From Nocardia sp. alder85J (GTDB lineage: Bacteria; Actinomycetota; Actinomycetes; Mycobacteriales; Mycobacteriaceae): a DNA stretch of 64,000 bases. The notes beneath the pieces were generated by a model, which was given only the letters and a program-made list of their open reading frames with translations, was not told where the DNA came from and made no database searches. Where the stretch lies: the NCBI RefSeq assembly GCF_020176955.2, contig NZ_JAIUCZ020000018.1, forward strand, positions 62,001 through 126,000, written 5' to 3'. A program made the position numbers and the translations under genes. Of the stretch, positions 49,637-58,634 are shown one piece after another; the first letter of the stretch is position 1, and each line of letters begins with the position of its first letter.

Positions 49637-52476
49637 CGGGCCTCCTGTCCGCGGACCCGGTCGGTGCCGCGACTGCTCGCTTCTTTGTCCAATCCGGCGC
49701 CGAGACTGCGCAACACGTCCAGCACCAGTCCGACCACGATCAGGTACACACCCAGGTCGAACAGCATCGCGGTGACGAATTTCACCGTGCCGATCAGCGG
49801 CAGCGTCACCTGGATGACCGCCGAGGACAGCGGCGGCGCGCCGAGGAACATGGACCCGGTCGCGGTACCCGCGGCGAGGACCAGCCCGGCGCCGAGCAAC
49901 TGCCCGGCGTCCAGCGGCAGCGCCTCGCCCAGTTCGTAGCGCCCACCGGCGAGATACCGCAGCACCAGCGCCAATCCGGCGGTGAGCCCGCCGGCGAACC
50001 CGCCACCGGGCGCGTTGTGCCCGGCGAAGAAGAAGTAGGCCGACATCGTCATGATGGTCGGGAACACCAGGCGGGTGGTGATCGCCAGCACCATCGACCG
50101 CTCCCGGGCCGGCAGCAGCGAGGCAGCCTGCAACCACTCCGGCAGGTCCGGATCGGGGTGGTAGCCCGGGGCATCGGCGACCCGCGGCGGCAGCCCGAAG
50201 CGGCGGCTGCGGAACACCAGGGAGGCCACCCCGGTGGCGGCCGCCATCAGCACCGAGATCTCGCCGAGGGTGTCCCAGCCCCGCGCGTCCACCAGCAGCA
50301 CGTTGACCGCATTCTTACCGCCACCGAATTGATAAGCGGCCGCGGGGATCCGGTGCCAGATCGGTTCCGCGGTGCGGGCCGCGGTCGCGAACGCGCCGAG
50401 CACCGCGACCACGACGCCGATCACGACGGCGAGCCCGGCGCGGCGCAACCGCAGCGCCGCGGTGCGGCTCGGCTCGACCTCCGCCGGGAACTTGCGCAGC
50501 ACCAGCACGAAGATCACCAGAGTCAATGTCTCGACCAGGAATTGGGTCAGCGCGAGATCGGGAGCGCCGTGCAGGGCGAAGATCACACCGCAGCCGTAGC
50601 CGGTGACCCCGACCAGCAGCACCCCGGCCAGGCGGTTGCGCATCACCGTGGCGCCGATCGCCATCCCCGCCATGATCAGCCCGATCACCGGCTGCATCGG
50701 GGAATCCCACCAGCGCAACGTCACTCGGGCGCGGTGGCCGCACAGCAGCATCACCGTCGGCAACACCGCCAGGGTGGTCAGGATCAACGCCTGGTTCAGC
50801 GGCAGCGAACCACGCTGGGTCGCACCGGTCATCCGCAGCGACAGCGTGTCCATCGTGGCCAGCACCCGGTCGTAGACGCGATCCGCGTTGCCCAGGCGCG
50901 GATTCGCCGATTCGCCGATGCGGTCCCGGATCTCGAACAGCACCATGCCGCAGGCGATCACCACCATGGTCAGCGCCAGCGGATGCCCCCACCCGTGCCA
51001 CAACCCGAGATGCGGCGGCCGATGTCCGGGCAGGGTCACCGAATACGGCCGCAGCAACGAATCCAGCCAGGGCGCACCGACACCGGCCACCAGGCTCAGC
51101 ACCGCCACCACGGCCGGCGGCAGCAGCAACAGTGGTCCGGGCCGATGCCGACGCCGTGCGGGCATCGGCGGTTCCGTCGATTCGAGCTTGGTTCCGAAAG
51201 CGCCCCAGAGGAATCGGAGGCTGTAGCCCACCGTCAGGGTGGAACCGATCACCACGCCCAGCGTCACCACACCCCGCACCGGCGCGGACAGAGTGCCGGC
51301 GGTCAGCAGCGCGTCGAGGGCGCTCTCCTTGCCGACGAAGCCCAGCAGCGGCGGAATGCCCGCCATGCTAAGCCCGGCCAGGATCGCGATCGCGCACAGC
51401 ACCGGTTCGCGCCGTCCGAGCCCGGACAGCCGCCGCAGGTCACGGGTGCCGGCGCCGTGGTCGATGATCCCGACCACCATGAACAGCGCGGATTTGAACA
51501 GCGCGTGCGCCACCACCAGGGTCACCCCGGCCAGCGCCGCGTCGGTGGTGCCGACGCCGAGCAGCACCATGAGGAATCCCAGCTGACTCACGGTGCCGAA
51601 GGCGAGTACCAGCTTCAGGTCGGTGACCTGGAGTGCGCGCAGCCCGGCCAGGATCATCGAGAGCAGGCCCAGGCCGAGGACGATCGGATGCCAGGGCCCG
51701 ACCGCGGCGAATCCGGGCGCGAGCCGCGCCACCAGATACACACCGGCCTTCACCATGGCCGCGGCGTGCAGGTAGGCGCTGACCGGCGTCGGCGCGACCA
51801 TGGCGCCGGGCAGCCAGAAGTGCAGCGGCACGATGGCCGATTTGCTGAGCGCGCCGATCAGGATCAGTACCAGCGCGACCGCGGTCGGCCAGTCCGGCCG
51901 CACCCGGACCAGCACGTCCGACAGCAGATAACTGCCGTAGTGCTCGCCCACCGCGACGATGCCGACCAGCATGGCCAGCCCACCCGCCGCGGTGACCAGC
52001 AGCGCCTGCATCGCGGCCCGGCGGTCCGGTCCCTGTTCGGAATGGTGTCCCACCAGCAGGAACGACAGGACGGTGGTGATCTCCCAGAAGGTGTAGAGCA
52101 CCAGCATGTTGTCGCTGACGACCAGGCCGAACATGGCCCCGGCGAAGGCGACCAGATAGCCCGCGAAGATGCCGAGCCGCTGCCGGTCGTCGTCGCCGAA
52201 ATAGCGCGCGCAGTAGAGCAGGATCAGCGTGCCGATCCCGAGGACCAGCGCCGACATGATCGAGGCCAGGGAATCGAAGCGCAGGTCGAAATCCATGTGC
52301 ATGGTCGGTGCCCAGGTGACCGCGAGGCGCGTGCCGTCGTCCCAGTGCGCGCCCACCCAGAGCAGCCCGCCCAGCGGCGCCAGGGCCAGCAGGTAGAACG
52401 CGTTCCGGCCGAGGATTCGGACGCACGGCAAGGCGACGACGGCGGCGGCGAGATGGGCGAGCAGGACGGCGAGCAA
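49633..52476 (-). CDS. mnhA: Na+/H+ antiporter subunit A fused with B
   Basis: 947-residue protein. The first about 500 residues are the complex-I NuoL-like core (YTFWEITTVLSFLLVGHHSEQGPDRRAAMQALLVT, KSAIVPLHFWLPGAMVAPTPVSAYLHAAAMVKAGVYL, SMAGIPPLLGFVGKESALDALL, all read in parts); then the MrpA C-terminal domain (about 570-780: GAPDLALTQFLVETLTLVIFVLVLRKFP, NVLLVDARGWDTLGEISVLMAAATG); then a fused MrpB domain (about 800-940: SMVLAITTRLVFPTIMTMSAYFFFAGHNAPGGGFAGGLTAGLALVLRYL). The fusion explains the absence of a separate mnhB. TTG start with GGAG 7 nt upstream. First gene of the mnhABCDEFG operon. Confidence 0.95.
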   Translation of the reverse strand: MLAVLLAHLAAAVVALPCVRILGRNAFYLLALAPLGGLLWVGAHWDDGTRLAVTWAPTMHMDFDLRFDSLASIMSALVLGIGTLILLYCARYFGDDDRQRLGIFAGYLVAFAGAMFGLVVSDNMLVLYTFWEITTVLSFLLVGHHSEQGPDRRAAMQALLVTAAGGLAMLVGIVAVGEHYGSYLLSDVLVRVRPDWPTAVALVLILIGALSKSAIVPLHFWLPGAMVAPTPVSAYLHAAAMVKAGVYLVARLAPGFAAVGPWHPIVLGLGLLSMILAGLRALQVTDLKLVLAFGTVSQLGFLMVLLGVGTTDAALAGVTLVVAHALFKSALFMVVGIIDHGAGTRDLRRLSGLGRREPVLCAIAILAGLSMAGIPPLLGFVGKESALDALLTAGTLSAPVRGVVTLGVVIGSTLTVGYSLRFLWGAFGTKLESTEPPMPARRRHRPGPLLLLPPAVVAVLSLVAGVGAPWLDSLLRPYSVTLPGHRPPHLGLWHGWGHPLALTMVVIACGMVLFEIRDRIGESANPRLGNADRVYDRVLATMDTLSLRMTGATQRGSLPLNQALILTTLAVLPTVMLLCGHRARVTLRWWDSPMQPVIGLIMAGMAIGATVMRNRLAGVLLVGVTGYGCGVIFALHGAPDLALTQFLVETLTLVIFVLVLRKFPAEVEPSRTAALRLRRAGLAVVIGVVVAVLGAFATAARTAEPIWHRIPAAAYQFGGGKNAVNVLLVDARGWDTLGEISVLMAAATGVASLVFRSRRFGLPPRVADAPGYHPDPDLPEWLQAASLLPARERSMVLAITTRLVFPTIMTMSAYFFFAGHNAPGGGFAGGLTAGLALVLRYLAGGRYELGEALPLDAGQLLGAGLVLAAGTATGSMFLGAPPLSSAVIQVTLPLIGTVKFVTAMLFDLGVYLIVVGLVLDVLRSLGAGLDKEASSRGTDRVRGQEAR

Positions 52477-52546
52477 ACGTCACTCCGTCGGGTAGGCGGC
52501 GGGGTGGGCGAAGTCGATCTTACGTGCCGCTACGGCTGCGCAACCC

Positions 52547-53926
52547 TCAGCGGCCCGCGGACTTCGGCCGGTGGCTCGCCGAGGTGGCTCTGGATGTTCC
52601 GGGCGTGTCCGCCTCCACCGGGGGTGGCCCGTACACCACCGGCGCTCGCCAATGTCGCAGTGCCAGCAGCCCGGCGGCGCATCCGGCGGTGATGGCCAGC
52701 GCCGTCCAGTCGGGGGTCGGCGAGTCCACGGCCGGGACCGGCAGGATGTGCCAGTGGCCGGCGTCACTGGTTCCGGCGGCGAGATCGTCGCGGTCGACGT
52801 GGTCGCGCAGCGCGAGCACCACCGACGGCAACAGCACGATGGTCACGCCGAGCACCCGGGTGGGGTTGTAGCGCGGGGAGGCGCTGCCGAACGCGTACCC
52901 CACCACCAGCGCCAGCAGCACACCGGAGACGGTGGTCCCGATCGGGGTCTTGCTGTGCTCGGTGGCGGCGCTCCAGCCGGCCAGTCCGGCGAGCAGGACC
53001 AGCGCCGTCATCGGGCCCGGGATCCGGAAACCCAGGATCAGGCCCACCCCGATCACGGCCACGATCGGCCAGATCGACCAGTGCGGGAACGTCGGCGGCT
53101 GGATCGCGCTGTCGACCGCGATGGCGGCGACGGCGAGCAGTACCAGAATGCCGTCCCGGCGTGGCAGCAGCATGGCCGTGACGAAGCTCGACAGCACCGT
53201 CGCCACGACGGCCAGCACGATGGCCGTCGTGCTGTCGGCGTGCCGGGCCAGCCATTCCGAGACGAGCAGGGTCACCCCGACGAACAGCACGCCCGCCACG
53301 ACCGGCGCCAGCGGCAGTTCGACCGTGCGGCGCTCCAGCCCCTGCCGGTTCCGGTTCACGAAGGTCCCGATGCCGACCAGCACCAGCGTCACCAGCAGCA
53401 GCCACATCGGAATCGAGTCCACGGCAGGCCAATCCGTGTGCGGCGCGGTGCGCACGCCGACCTCGCCGACGGCGGACAGCGGCGCGGCGGCCCCGACCAC
53501 CACGCTGCCGAGCGCGCCGAGCGTCCACCCGAAGACCTGTAACCGGCCGTGCAGCACCGCCGTCGCGATGCCGCCCAGCAGGATGCCCCCGGCCACCGAG
53601 TCCAGGAAGTTGACCGTGGACATCGACCCGGTCGGATTGGAGAAATGTCCGATCAGATGATTCAGGAACAGGATCACGATCCCGCAGGAGGCCGAGCCCC
53701 AGGCGGCCAGCCCGTGATTGATGGTGGTGGCGAAGACCGCCACGATGAGGGCGATCAGACAGCCCGCGGCGATCGATCGCGGGAGGCTGTAGGCGAGCAG
53801 ATCCAACTGGACCGCGGTGGCTCCGCTCGTCCACGGGAAGTCGATCGGCAGCAGCAGCGACATTCCAGCAACCATCATGGCCAGGAAGGCCGTGACCATC
53901 TCGAACACGCTGCGATTGGTCGCCAC
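52547..53926 (-). CDS. Polytopic membrane protein of unknown function
   Basis: 459 residues with about twelve hydrophobic helices, beginning VATNRSVFEMVTAFLAMMVAGMSLL, and a basic, Ser/Thr-rich cytoplasmic tail of about 35 residues. No nucleotide-binding or transporter signature is recognised; LNHLIGHFSNPTGSMSTVNFLDSVAGGILLGGIATAV and HTDWPAVDSIPMWLL are the most distinctive segments. The GTG at 53926 lies 6 nt after TATTTT on the minus strand (leaderless); the frame extends 13 codons further to a TTG without support. It is upstream of and co-directional with the Mrp operon, with a 70-bp gap. Confidence 0.75.
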   Translation of the reverse strand: MATNRSVFEMVTAFLAMMVAGMSLLLPIDFPWTSGATAVQLDLLAYSLPRSIAAGCLIALIVAVFATTINHGLAAWGSASCGIVILFLNHLIGHFSNPTGSMSTVNFLDSVAGGILLGGIATAVLHGRLQVFGWTLGALGSVVVGAAAPLSAVGEVGVRTAPHTDWPAVDSIPMWLLLVTLVLVGIGTFVNRNRQGLERRTVELPLAPVVAGVLFVGVTLLVSEWLARHADSTTAIVLAVVATVLSSFVTAMLLPRRDGILVLLAVAAIAVDSAIQPPTFPHWSIWPIVAVIGVGLILGFRIPGPMTALVLLAGLAGWSAATEHSKTPIGTTVSGVLLALVVGYAFGSASPRYNPTRVLGVTIVLLPSVVLALRDHVDRDDLAAGTSDAGHWHILPVPAVDSPTPDWTALAITAGCAAGLLALRHWRAPVVYGPPPVEADTPGTSRATSASHRPKSAGR

Positions 53927-53932
53927 GACCTG

Positions 53933-53938
53933 AAAATA
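53933..53938 (-). promoter_or_regulatory. -10 element (TATTTT) of leaderless membrane protein gene
   Basis: On the minus strand TATTTT ends 6 nt before the GTG at 53926. A TTGATC hexamer lies 21 nt upstream, further than the optimum. Confidence 0.45.
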
Positions 53939-54028
53939 CCCCAAAACCGGACAGGGTGAGATCAACTTGCCGGATAACCGTATAGCCGCATTTCAGATCA
54001 CATTACGGCCACTATGGCTAACTTGTAG

Positions 54029-56290
54029 CTACATATAGTCACGCGGCCAGGCCTCGGGATCGTCGATGCCGGCGCGCCGGTCCGCGTACCGGCGCAACGC
54101 CGCGACCTGCTGTTCGTCCAGTGACGGCCGGACCGCGGCCCGCGCGGCGGCCATGTCGGCGGCCGTGATGTCGGCGGCGTCGACGTCCCGGCGCATCGCC
54201 GCCAGCGCGGCCTCCCGCAGCAGCGCCGAACAATCGGCGGCGGAATAGCCGTGCAGTTCCCCGGCCAGCGTGGCCAGATTGATATCCGCCGCGAGCGGCA
54301 CCGACCGTGCGGCCGTCTTCAGCACCGCGGTACGTCCGGCGGCGTCCGGCGGCGGGACGAACACCAGCCGCTCCAGCCGGCCCGGCCGCAGCAGCGCCGG
54401 ATCGATCAGTTCCGGCCGGTTGGTCGCACCCAGCACCACCACGTCGCGCAGCGGCTGTACGCCGTCGAGTTCGGTGAGCAGCGCGGCCACCACCCGGTCA
54501 CCCACCCCGGAATCGCTGCTCTGCCCGCGCCGCGGCGCCAGCGCGTCCACCTCGTCGAGGAAGATCAGCGAGGGTGCGGAATCGCGGGCCCGCTGGAACA
54601 GTTCGCGCACCGCCCGTTCCGACGAACCCACCCACTTGTCCATCAGTTCGGCGCCCTTGACCGCGTGCACGCTGAGCTGCCCGCTGCCGGCCAGCGCCCG
54701 GACCAGGAAGGTCTTACCGCAGCCCGGTGGGCCGTACAGCAGCACACCGCGCGGCGGATCGATGCCGAGCCGGGCGAACGAGTCCGGATGCTGCAACGGC
54801 CAGAGCACCGTCTCGGTGAGCGCCTGCTTGGTCTCCACCATGTCGCCGACGTCGTCGAGATCGAGGCCGCCGGTGGACAACTCCTCGGTGCCCGAACGGG
54901 ACAGCGGCCGGATCACATCCAGCGCGCCCAGCAGATCGGCGTGGGTGAGCATCGGATCGGTGTGCTCGCGATCGGCCCGCGACGCCGCCCGCAGGGCCGC
55001 CTCGCGGCACAGCGCCGCCAGATCCGACACCACGAAACCCGGTGTGCGCGAGGCAATCTCGTCCAGCGGCGCATTGTCGGTGGGTACCTTGCGCAGCAGT
55101 TGCTGCAACAGCTGTTTGCGGACCGCCGCGGTCGGCAGCGTCAGCGCCACCTCGCGATCGCACAGTTCCGGTGCGCGCAACCGGCTGTCGGCGGCGGCCG
55201 GATGCGAGGTGGTGGCCAGGAAGGCCACCCCGGCCGTGGCGACCGCGCCGCGCAGCTGGTCCAGTATCAGCGCCGCCACAGGTTCCGGATCGGCGGGCAG
55301 CAGTGCGTCGATATCGGTGATCAGCAGCACTCCGCCCGCCCCGGAACAGATCTCGGACACCGCGAGCCCCACCTCGCGCAGCCGGGTGCCGGCATCGGTG
55401 GCGCCGACGGTGGGACCGTCGAGTTCGACGATGCGCCGCGGCGTGGCCACCGCCCGTGCCAGCGTCGCCTTGCCGCCACCGGCGGGCCCGGTGATCAGCG
55501 CGCCCAGATGTGGTGGCGCGCCGAGGGTTTTCAGCAGTTCCGGCTTGTCCAGGGCCAGGCTCAGCCATTCCGACAGCTTCGCCGCCTGGGCGCGGACCCC
55601 GGTCAGCTCGGCCAGCGGAACCACCGAGGGCCGCTCCCGCACCCGCATCCGGGTGCCCGGAACCGTCGCGGCCGCATCCGGTTCCCGCACGCTCGGCACG
55701 TCCGGCGCGCGATTCGTCTCCGGCACTCCCGCACCCCACACCACCGCGCTGTTCGGCTGCACGCTGACCGGTCCCGGCCCCGGATCGGTGGCGGTGACGG
55801 TGAGCAGTTCCGAGGTCCAGGCGATGCCGAAGGTCCGCGACAATGCCTGACTGGCCGCCGCCGTACTGGTACCCGGCCCGAGATCGCGGGGCAGCAGCGA
55901 CACCGCGTCGCCGACGGTCACCACCTTGCCCAGCAGCGCCTGCCGCAGCGTCGATTCGGCGATCGCGCGGGTGGCCTGCGCCGACCCGGTCACCGACAGC
56001 TGCCGGGCCCCGTACACCGTCGCCGGCGCGACCACCACGGTCGTGTCCTCGCGCACACCGGCATTGGACAGCGTGACGTCGTCCAGCAGGATCACCCCGG
56101 TCGGCGTCCCCGCGGGCGCGACCCCCGCGACCGCGGCCGTCCGCCGCGAGCCGACGAGCGCGATCCCGTCCCACTCCCGCAACCCCAGCGCGGCCAGCAC
56201 CTCCGGATGCACCCGGACCACCCCCCGCCGGGCATCCGCAGCCGAATGGTTCAACCGGGCAGTCAGCGACAGTTCGGGCACGAGCCCCAT
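54029..56290 (-). CDS. CDC48/p97-like double AAA ATPase
   Basis: 753-residue protein matching the Rv0435c locus. An N-terminal CDC48_N-like double-psi barrel (about 1-170: LTARLNHSAADARRGVVRVHPEVLAALGLREWDGIAL in parts) is followed by two AAA modules. D1 (about 250-440): Walker A GPAGGGKATLA, but Walker B reads LLITDID, lacking the catalytic Glu of DE. D2 (about 480-700): GPPGCGKTFLV, LIFLDEVDALAPRRG, second region of homology ATNRPELIDPALLRPGR. So D2 is the active motor and D1 probably binds only. The ATG at 56290 starts at the family's N terminus; the frame is open to 56557 with unrelated sequence. Likely protein unfoldase or segregase. Confidence 0.92.
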   Translation of the reverse strand: MGLVPELSLTARLNHSAADARRGVVRVHPEVLAALGLREWDGIALVGSRRTAAVAGVAPAGTPTGVILLDDVTLSNAGVREDTTVVVAPATVYGARQLSVTGSAQATRAIAESTLRQALLGKVVTVGDAVSLLPRDLGPGTSTAAASQALSRTFGIAWTSELLTVTATDPGPGPVSVQPNSAVVWGAGVPETNRAPDVPSVREPDAAATVPGTRMRVRERPSVVPLAELTGVRAQAAKLSEWLSLALDKPELLKTLGAPPHLGALITGPAGGGKATLARAVATPRRIVELDGPTVGATDAGTRLREVGLAVSEICSGAGGVLLITDIDALLPADPEPVAALILDQLRGAVATAGVAFLATTSHPAAADSRLRAPELCDREVALTLPTAAVRKQLLQQLLRKVPTDNAPLDEIASRTPGFVVSDLAALCREAALRAASRADREHTDPMLTHADLLGALDVIRPLSRSGTEELSTGGLDLDDVGDMVETKQALTETVLWPLQHPDSFARLGIDPPRGVLLYGPPGCGKTFLVRALAGSGQLSVHAVKGAELMDKWVGSSERAVRELFQRARDSAPSLIFLDEVDALAPRRGQSSDSGVGDRVVAALLTELDGVQPLRDVVVLGATNRPELIDPALLRPGRLERLVFVPPPDAAGRTAVLKTAARSVPLAADINLATLAGELHGYSAADCSALLREAALAAMRRDVDAADITAADMAAARAAVRPSLDEQQVAALRRYADRRAGIDDPEAWPRDYM

Positions 56291-56599
56291 TCTGCCCGGG
56301 CCCGGCCCCGCACCACCCGGCCGCCGCCCGAACCGCCACCGCAAGTCGTCGTGGGGCAGCGGCGATCGAGAATGCCGCCGCAGCCGTGATTGCGGCGGCG
56401 GCCACCGCCGCCGCGCGGACCGGCTGCCGACGGCGGCCATCCGAGCGACCTCCGTGGCCGCCACCGGAGTTGCGGCCCGTGGAGGGTCACCGGTCGCCAC
56501 GAGCGGTGCTCGACCGGTGTCGTCCGAGCGCACGGTCGTGGGCCACCGGGAGATCACCGTCGGCGGCCACCGGGTGCGCGGTCGGCAGCTGCGGGATGG
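56291..56599. other. 309-bp gap upstream of the AAA ATPase gene
   Basis: No convincing gene. The stretch is Gly/Arg/Pro-coding low-complexity sequence in every frame and holds three copies of the 11-mer GGCGGCCACCG (56397-56407, 56562-56572 and, across the pssA end, 56608-56618). It must contain the ATPase promoter if that gene is not co-transcribed with pssA; no TANNNT element close to the ATG was identified. Confidence 0.5.
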
Positions 56600-56637
56600 T
56601 TACGGCCGGCGGCCACCGGGCCGGCGCAGCCGTAACC
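56598..56637 (-). terminator. Hairpin across the pssA stop codon
   Basis: GGTTACGGC and GCCGTAACC form a perfect 9-bp inverted repeat with a 22-nt GC-rich loop that can itself pair (GCCGGC twice). The left arm includes the pssA TAA stop. No T-run follows, so this could be an I-shaped terminator or mRNA-stability hairpin. Confidence 0.4.
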
Positions 56638-57472
56638 GCGCCGAGGAGTAGTCGAGGACGGCCGGTCGGCGCCGGGACGCGCGGCGCTGGGCACGCCGCT
56701 CGGCGGGCTTGTGGTGCCAGGTCTCGGGCCGGGCGGCGGTCCAGCGCTGCGAGCGCCAGGCGAACGGGATGTGCACGATGTACAACCCCACCAGCACCAT
56801 CAGCAGGACCAGCGGATAGGTGATCAGCGCGGCCGCACCCAGCGCGACCAGCACCAGCAGCAGCGCCGCGGCCTGTGGCGCCACCGACACCGACTTCATC
56901 GCCAGGGTCGGGATGGTGCTGACCGCCAGCAGTGCGGCGAATACGGTCCAGGCCGCGGCCACGGTGAAGGTGGTCCACCAGCCGGCGCCGAACTGTTCGT
57001 GCAGTGCGACCGGCAGCAGCGCGATCAGCGCGGCCGCCGGGGCGGGCACACCCACGAAGTAGTCCCGCTCCCAGTCCGGCCGGGAGTCGTCGTCCATCAG
57101 CGTGTTGAACCGGGCCAGCCGCAGCACGATGCTGACCGCGAAGATCAGCGCGATGATCCAGCCCGCGCCCTCCTGGCGCAGCACCGTCACGTACAGCACC
57201 AGCGCGGGCGCGACGCCGAAGGAGATCGCGTCGGACAGGGAATCGAGTTCGGCGCCGATCTTGGTGGTCGCCGACAGCATGCGGGCCAACCGGCCGTCCA
57301 GGGTGTCCAGCACGGCGGCGGCGCCGATCATCGCCAGCGCCCCGCCGAGCGAGTTGTCCAGGGCGAACTTCACCGCCGACAGCCCCGCGCACAAGGCCAG
57401 GATCGTCACGATGCTGGGCAGGAGCAGGACCGTGCGGCGCCGGCCGTTGCCGATCGCGGTTTTCCCGATCAT
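56600..57472 (-). CDS. pssA: CDP-diacylglycerol-serine O-phosphatidyltransferase
   Basis: Makes phosphatidylserine from CDP-diacylglycerol and serine in the membrane. The 290-residue protein carries the complete CDP-alcohol phosphotransferase motif DGRLARx8GxxxDxxxD (LDTLDGRLARMLSATTKIG then ELDSLSD, about residues 57-83) and about eight transmembrane helices. An Arg-rich cytoplasmic tail of about 45 residues follows. The ATG at 57472 overlaps the psd stop by 4 nt, so the enzyme and the next pathway step are translated together. Confidence 0.94.
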   Translation of the reverse strand: MIGKTAIGNGRRRTVLLLPSIVTILALCAGLSAVKFALDNSLGGALAMIGAAAVLDTLDGRLARMLSATTKIGAELDSLSDAISFGVAPALVLYVTVLRQEGAGWIIALIFAVSIVLRLARFNTLMDDDSRPDWERDYFVGVPAPAAALIALLPVALHEQFGAGWWTTFTVAAAWTVFAALLAVSTIPTLAMKSVSVAPQAAALLLVLVALGAAALITYPLVLLMVLVGLYIVHIPFAWRSQRWTAARPETWHHKPAERRAQRRASRRRPAVLDYSSARLRLRRPGGRRP

Positions 57473-58185
57473 GACGGCAGTTCGGCCAGCACCGTCTCCC
57501 CGCCGACCGTCCGCTGCCCGGGTTCGACCAGCAGCGTGGTCCCGGCCGGAAAATAGGTGTCGACCCGGGAACCGAACCGGATCAGCCCGTAGGTGTCGCC
57601 GATGGCGAGCCGATCCTCGACCCGGACGTCGCAGACGATGCGACGGGCCAGCAGTCCGGCGATCTGCACCACGGTGACCAACTGGCCGGAGTCGGTCTCC
57701 AGCAGCATCGTGTTGCGCTCGTTCACCGCGCTGGCCTCGGGCAGATCCGCGGACCGGAACTGGCCGCGCCGGTAGACGATCTCCCGGACGGTGCCCGAGA
57801 CCGGCGTGCGCTGCACATGCACGTCCAGCACCGACAGGAAGATGCTGACCCGGGGCAGCGGCCGGTCGCCGAGGTTCACCTCGGCGGGCGGGACCTCGGT
57901 GTCGACCAGGGCGATCTGCCCGTCGGCCGGGGCCACCACCACATTCGGCCGGCTCGGCGGAACCCGGTGCGGGTGGCGGAAGAAGGCCGCCGTGGCCGCC
58001 GCGGTCGCCAGCCCGGTGCGGCGCAGCCAGGTCCGCCGGCCCGCGAGCGCCGCCACCGCCAGCGGCGCTGCCACGAACGGCAGGCCGGCGGGATGCAGCG
58101 GCGGAATCGCGTCCCGGACCAGATCGGCCACATGGCCGAGTCCGGTGCGTTCGGGAGTGCCGGGCGGGGTGGGTCGGCGGGCCAC
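57469..58185 (-). CDS. psd: Phosphatidylserine decarboxylase (short form)
   Basis: Decarboxylates phosphatidylserine to phosphatidylethanolamine with a self-generated pyruvoyl group. The 238-residue protein resembles the actinobacterial short Psd: FFRHPHRVPP, VVAPADGQIALVD, PRVSIFLSVLDVHVQRTPVSG, IVCDVRVEDRLAIGDTYGLIRFGSRVDTY (read in parts) with the Gly-Ser processing site in RFGSR, and GETVLAEL at the end. GTG start with AGAGGAG upstream. First gene of psd-pssA; the DNA upstream is a long gap shared with fabH. Confidence 0.93.
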   Translation of the reverse strand: MARRPTPPGTPERTGLGHVADLVRDAIPPLHPAGLPFVAAPLAVAALAGRRTWLRRTGLATAAATAAFFRHPHRVPPSRPNVVVAPADGQIALVDTEVPPAEVNLGDRPLPRVSIFLSVLDVHVQRTPVSGTVREIVYRRGQFRSADLPEASAVNERNTMLLETDSGQLVTVVQIAGLLARRIVCDVRVEDRLAIGDTYGLIRFGSRVDTYFPAGTTLLVEPGQRTVGGETVLAELPS

Positions 58186-58634
58186 AGGCTCCTCTTTCGT
58201 GGGGCAGTGCTGTCGTGTCGAGGGGGCGCCGGGTCGGCGACGGTGTCGGACCGGGCCGGGCCCCTGCTTCCGGTGTCGCCGCGGGCGATCGGCGGCGCCG
58301 GATCGGTTTCACACCTTACGGGACAGGCCCCGCCGGAGGTCCGGTTGTCCCACCTGTGCCGGACCCCGTTCCGCCGGTCGGAGCGGGGGTACCGGACACG
58401 ATCCGACCGCGGCGAATCGCCGGATCCGAGGGCAGGCGCACACTGTTCCTATCGGTCGTTTGTGAGAACTCACTACCAGCGGTCGATTTGTCGTAATATG
58501 AGGTGGCCTCATGTCTGCGGAATCTGCGCTGGACGTGTGCGGACTCCGGGATCGGGCCCGATGAAGGAACGTTCCATGTGCGGGTGTGGCCGCAATCGTG
58601 GCGTCGCTCGCCGGGTGTACCTAGGAGACGCACG
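58186..58634. other. 449-bp divergent gap between psd and fabH-like gene
   Basis: No gene of convincing coding character. It contains a strong -10-like TAATAT (58494-58499), 135 bp before the fabH-type ATG; a GTGAG-AA-CTCAC palindrome (58462-58473) around the expected -35; and a 17-codon mini-ORF at 58511-58564 preceded by GAGGTGG. A long structured leader for the fabH-type gene is therefore plausible. The psd promoter must also lie here; no clear element was found. Confidence 0.5.
58462..58499 (+). promoter_or_regulatory. Putative fabH promoter with GTGAG-AA-CTCAC palindrome
   Basis: A perfect 12-bp palindrome sits 20 bp upstream of TAATAT, the most consensus-like -10 in the gap. A factor bound there would overlap the -35 region. 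Confidence 0.4.

Noticed and set aside
50017..52692. About 890-codon plus-strand frame opposite mnhA
   Set aside because: Composition is the Gln/His/Arg-rich mirror of a membrane protein gene; mnhA-mnhB is unmistakable on the minus strand.
54251..56389. About 710-codon plus-strand frame opposite the AAA ATPase
   Set aside because: Arg/Gly/Gln/His-rich shadow with no motif; the AAA motifs are on the minus strand.
58511..58564. 17-codon mini-ORF before the fabH-type gene as a defined leader peptide
   Set aside because: It has a ribosome site but no run of regulatory codons and no attenuator hairpin could be shown, so it is mentioned only as part of the gap.
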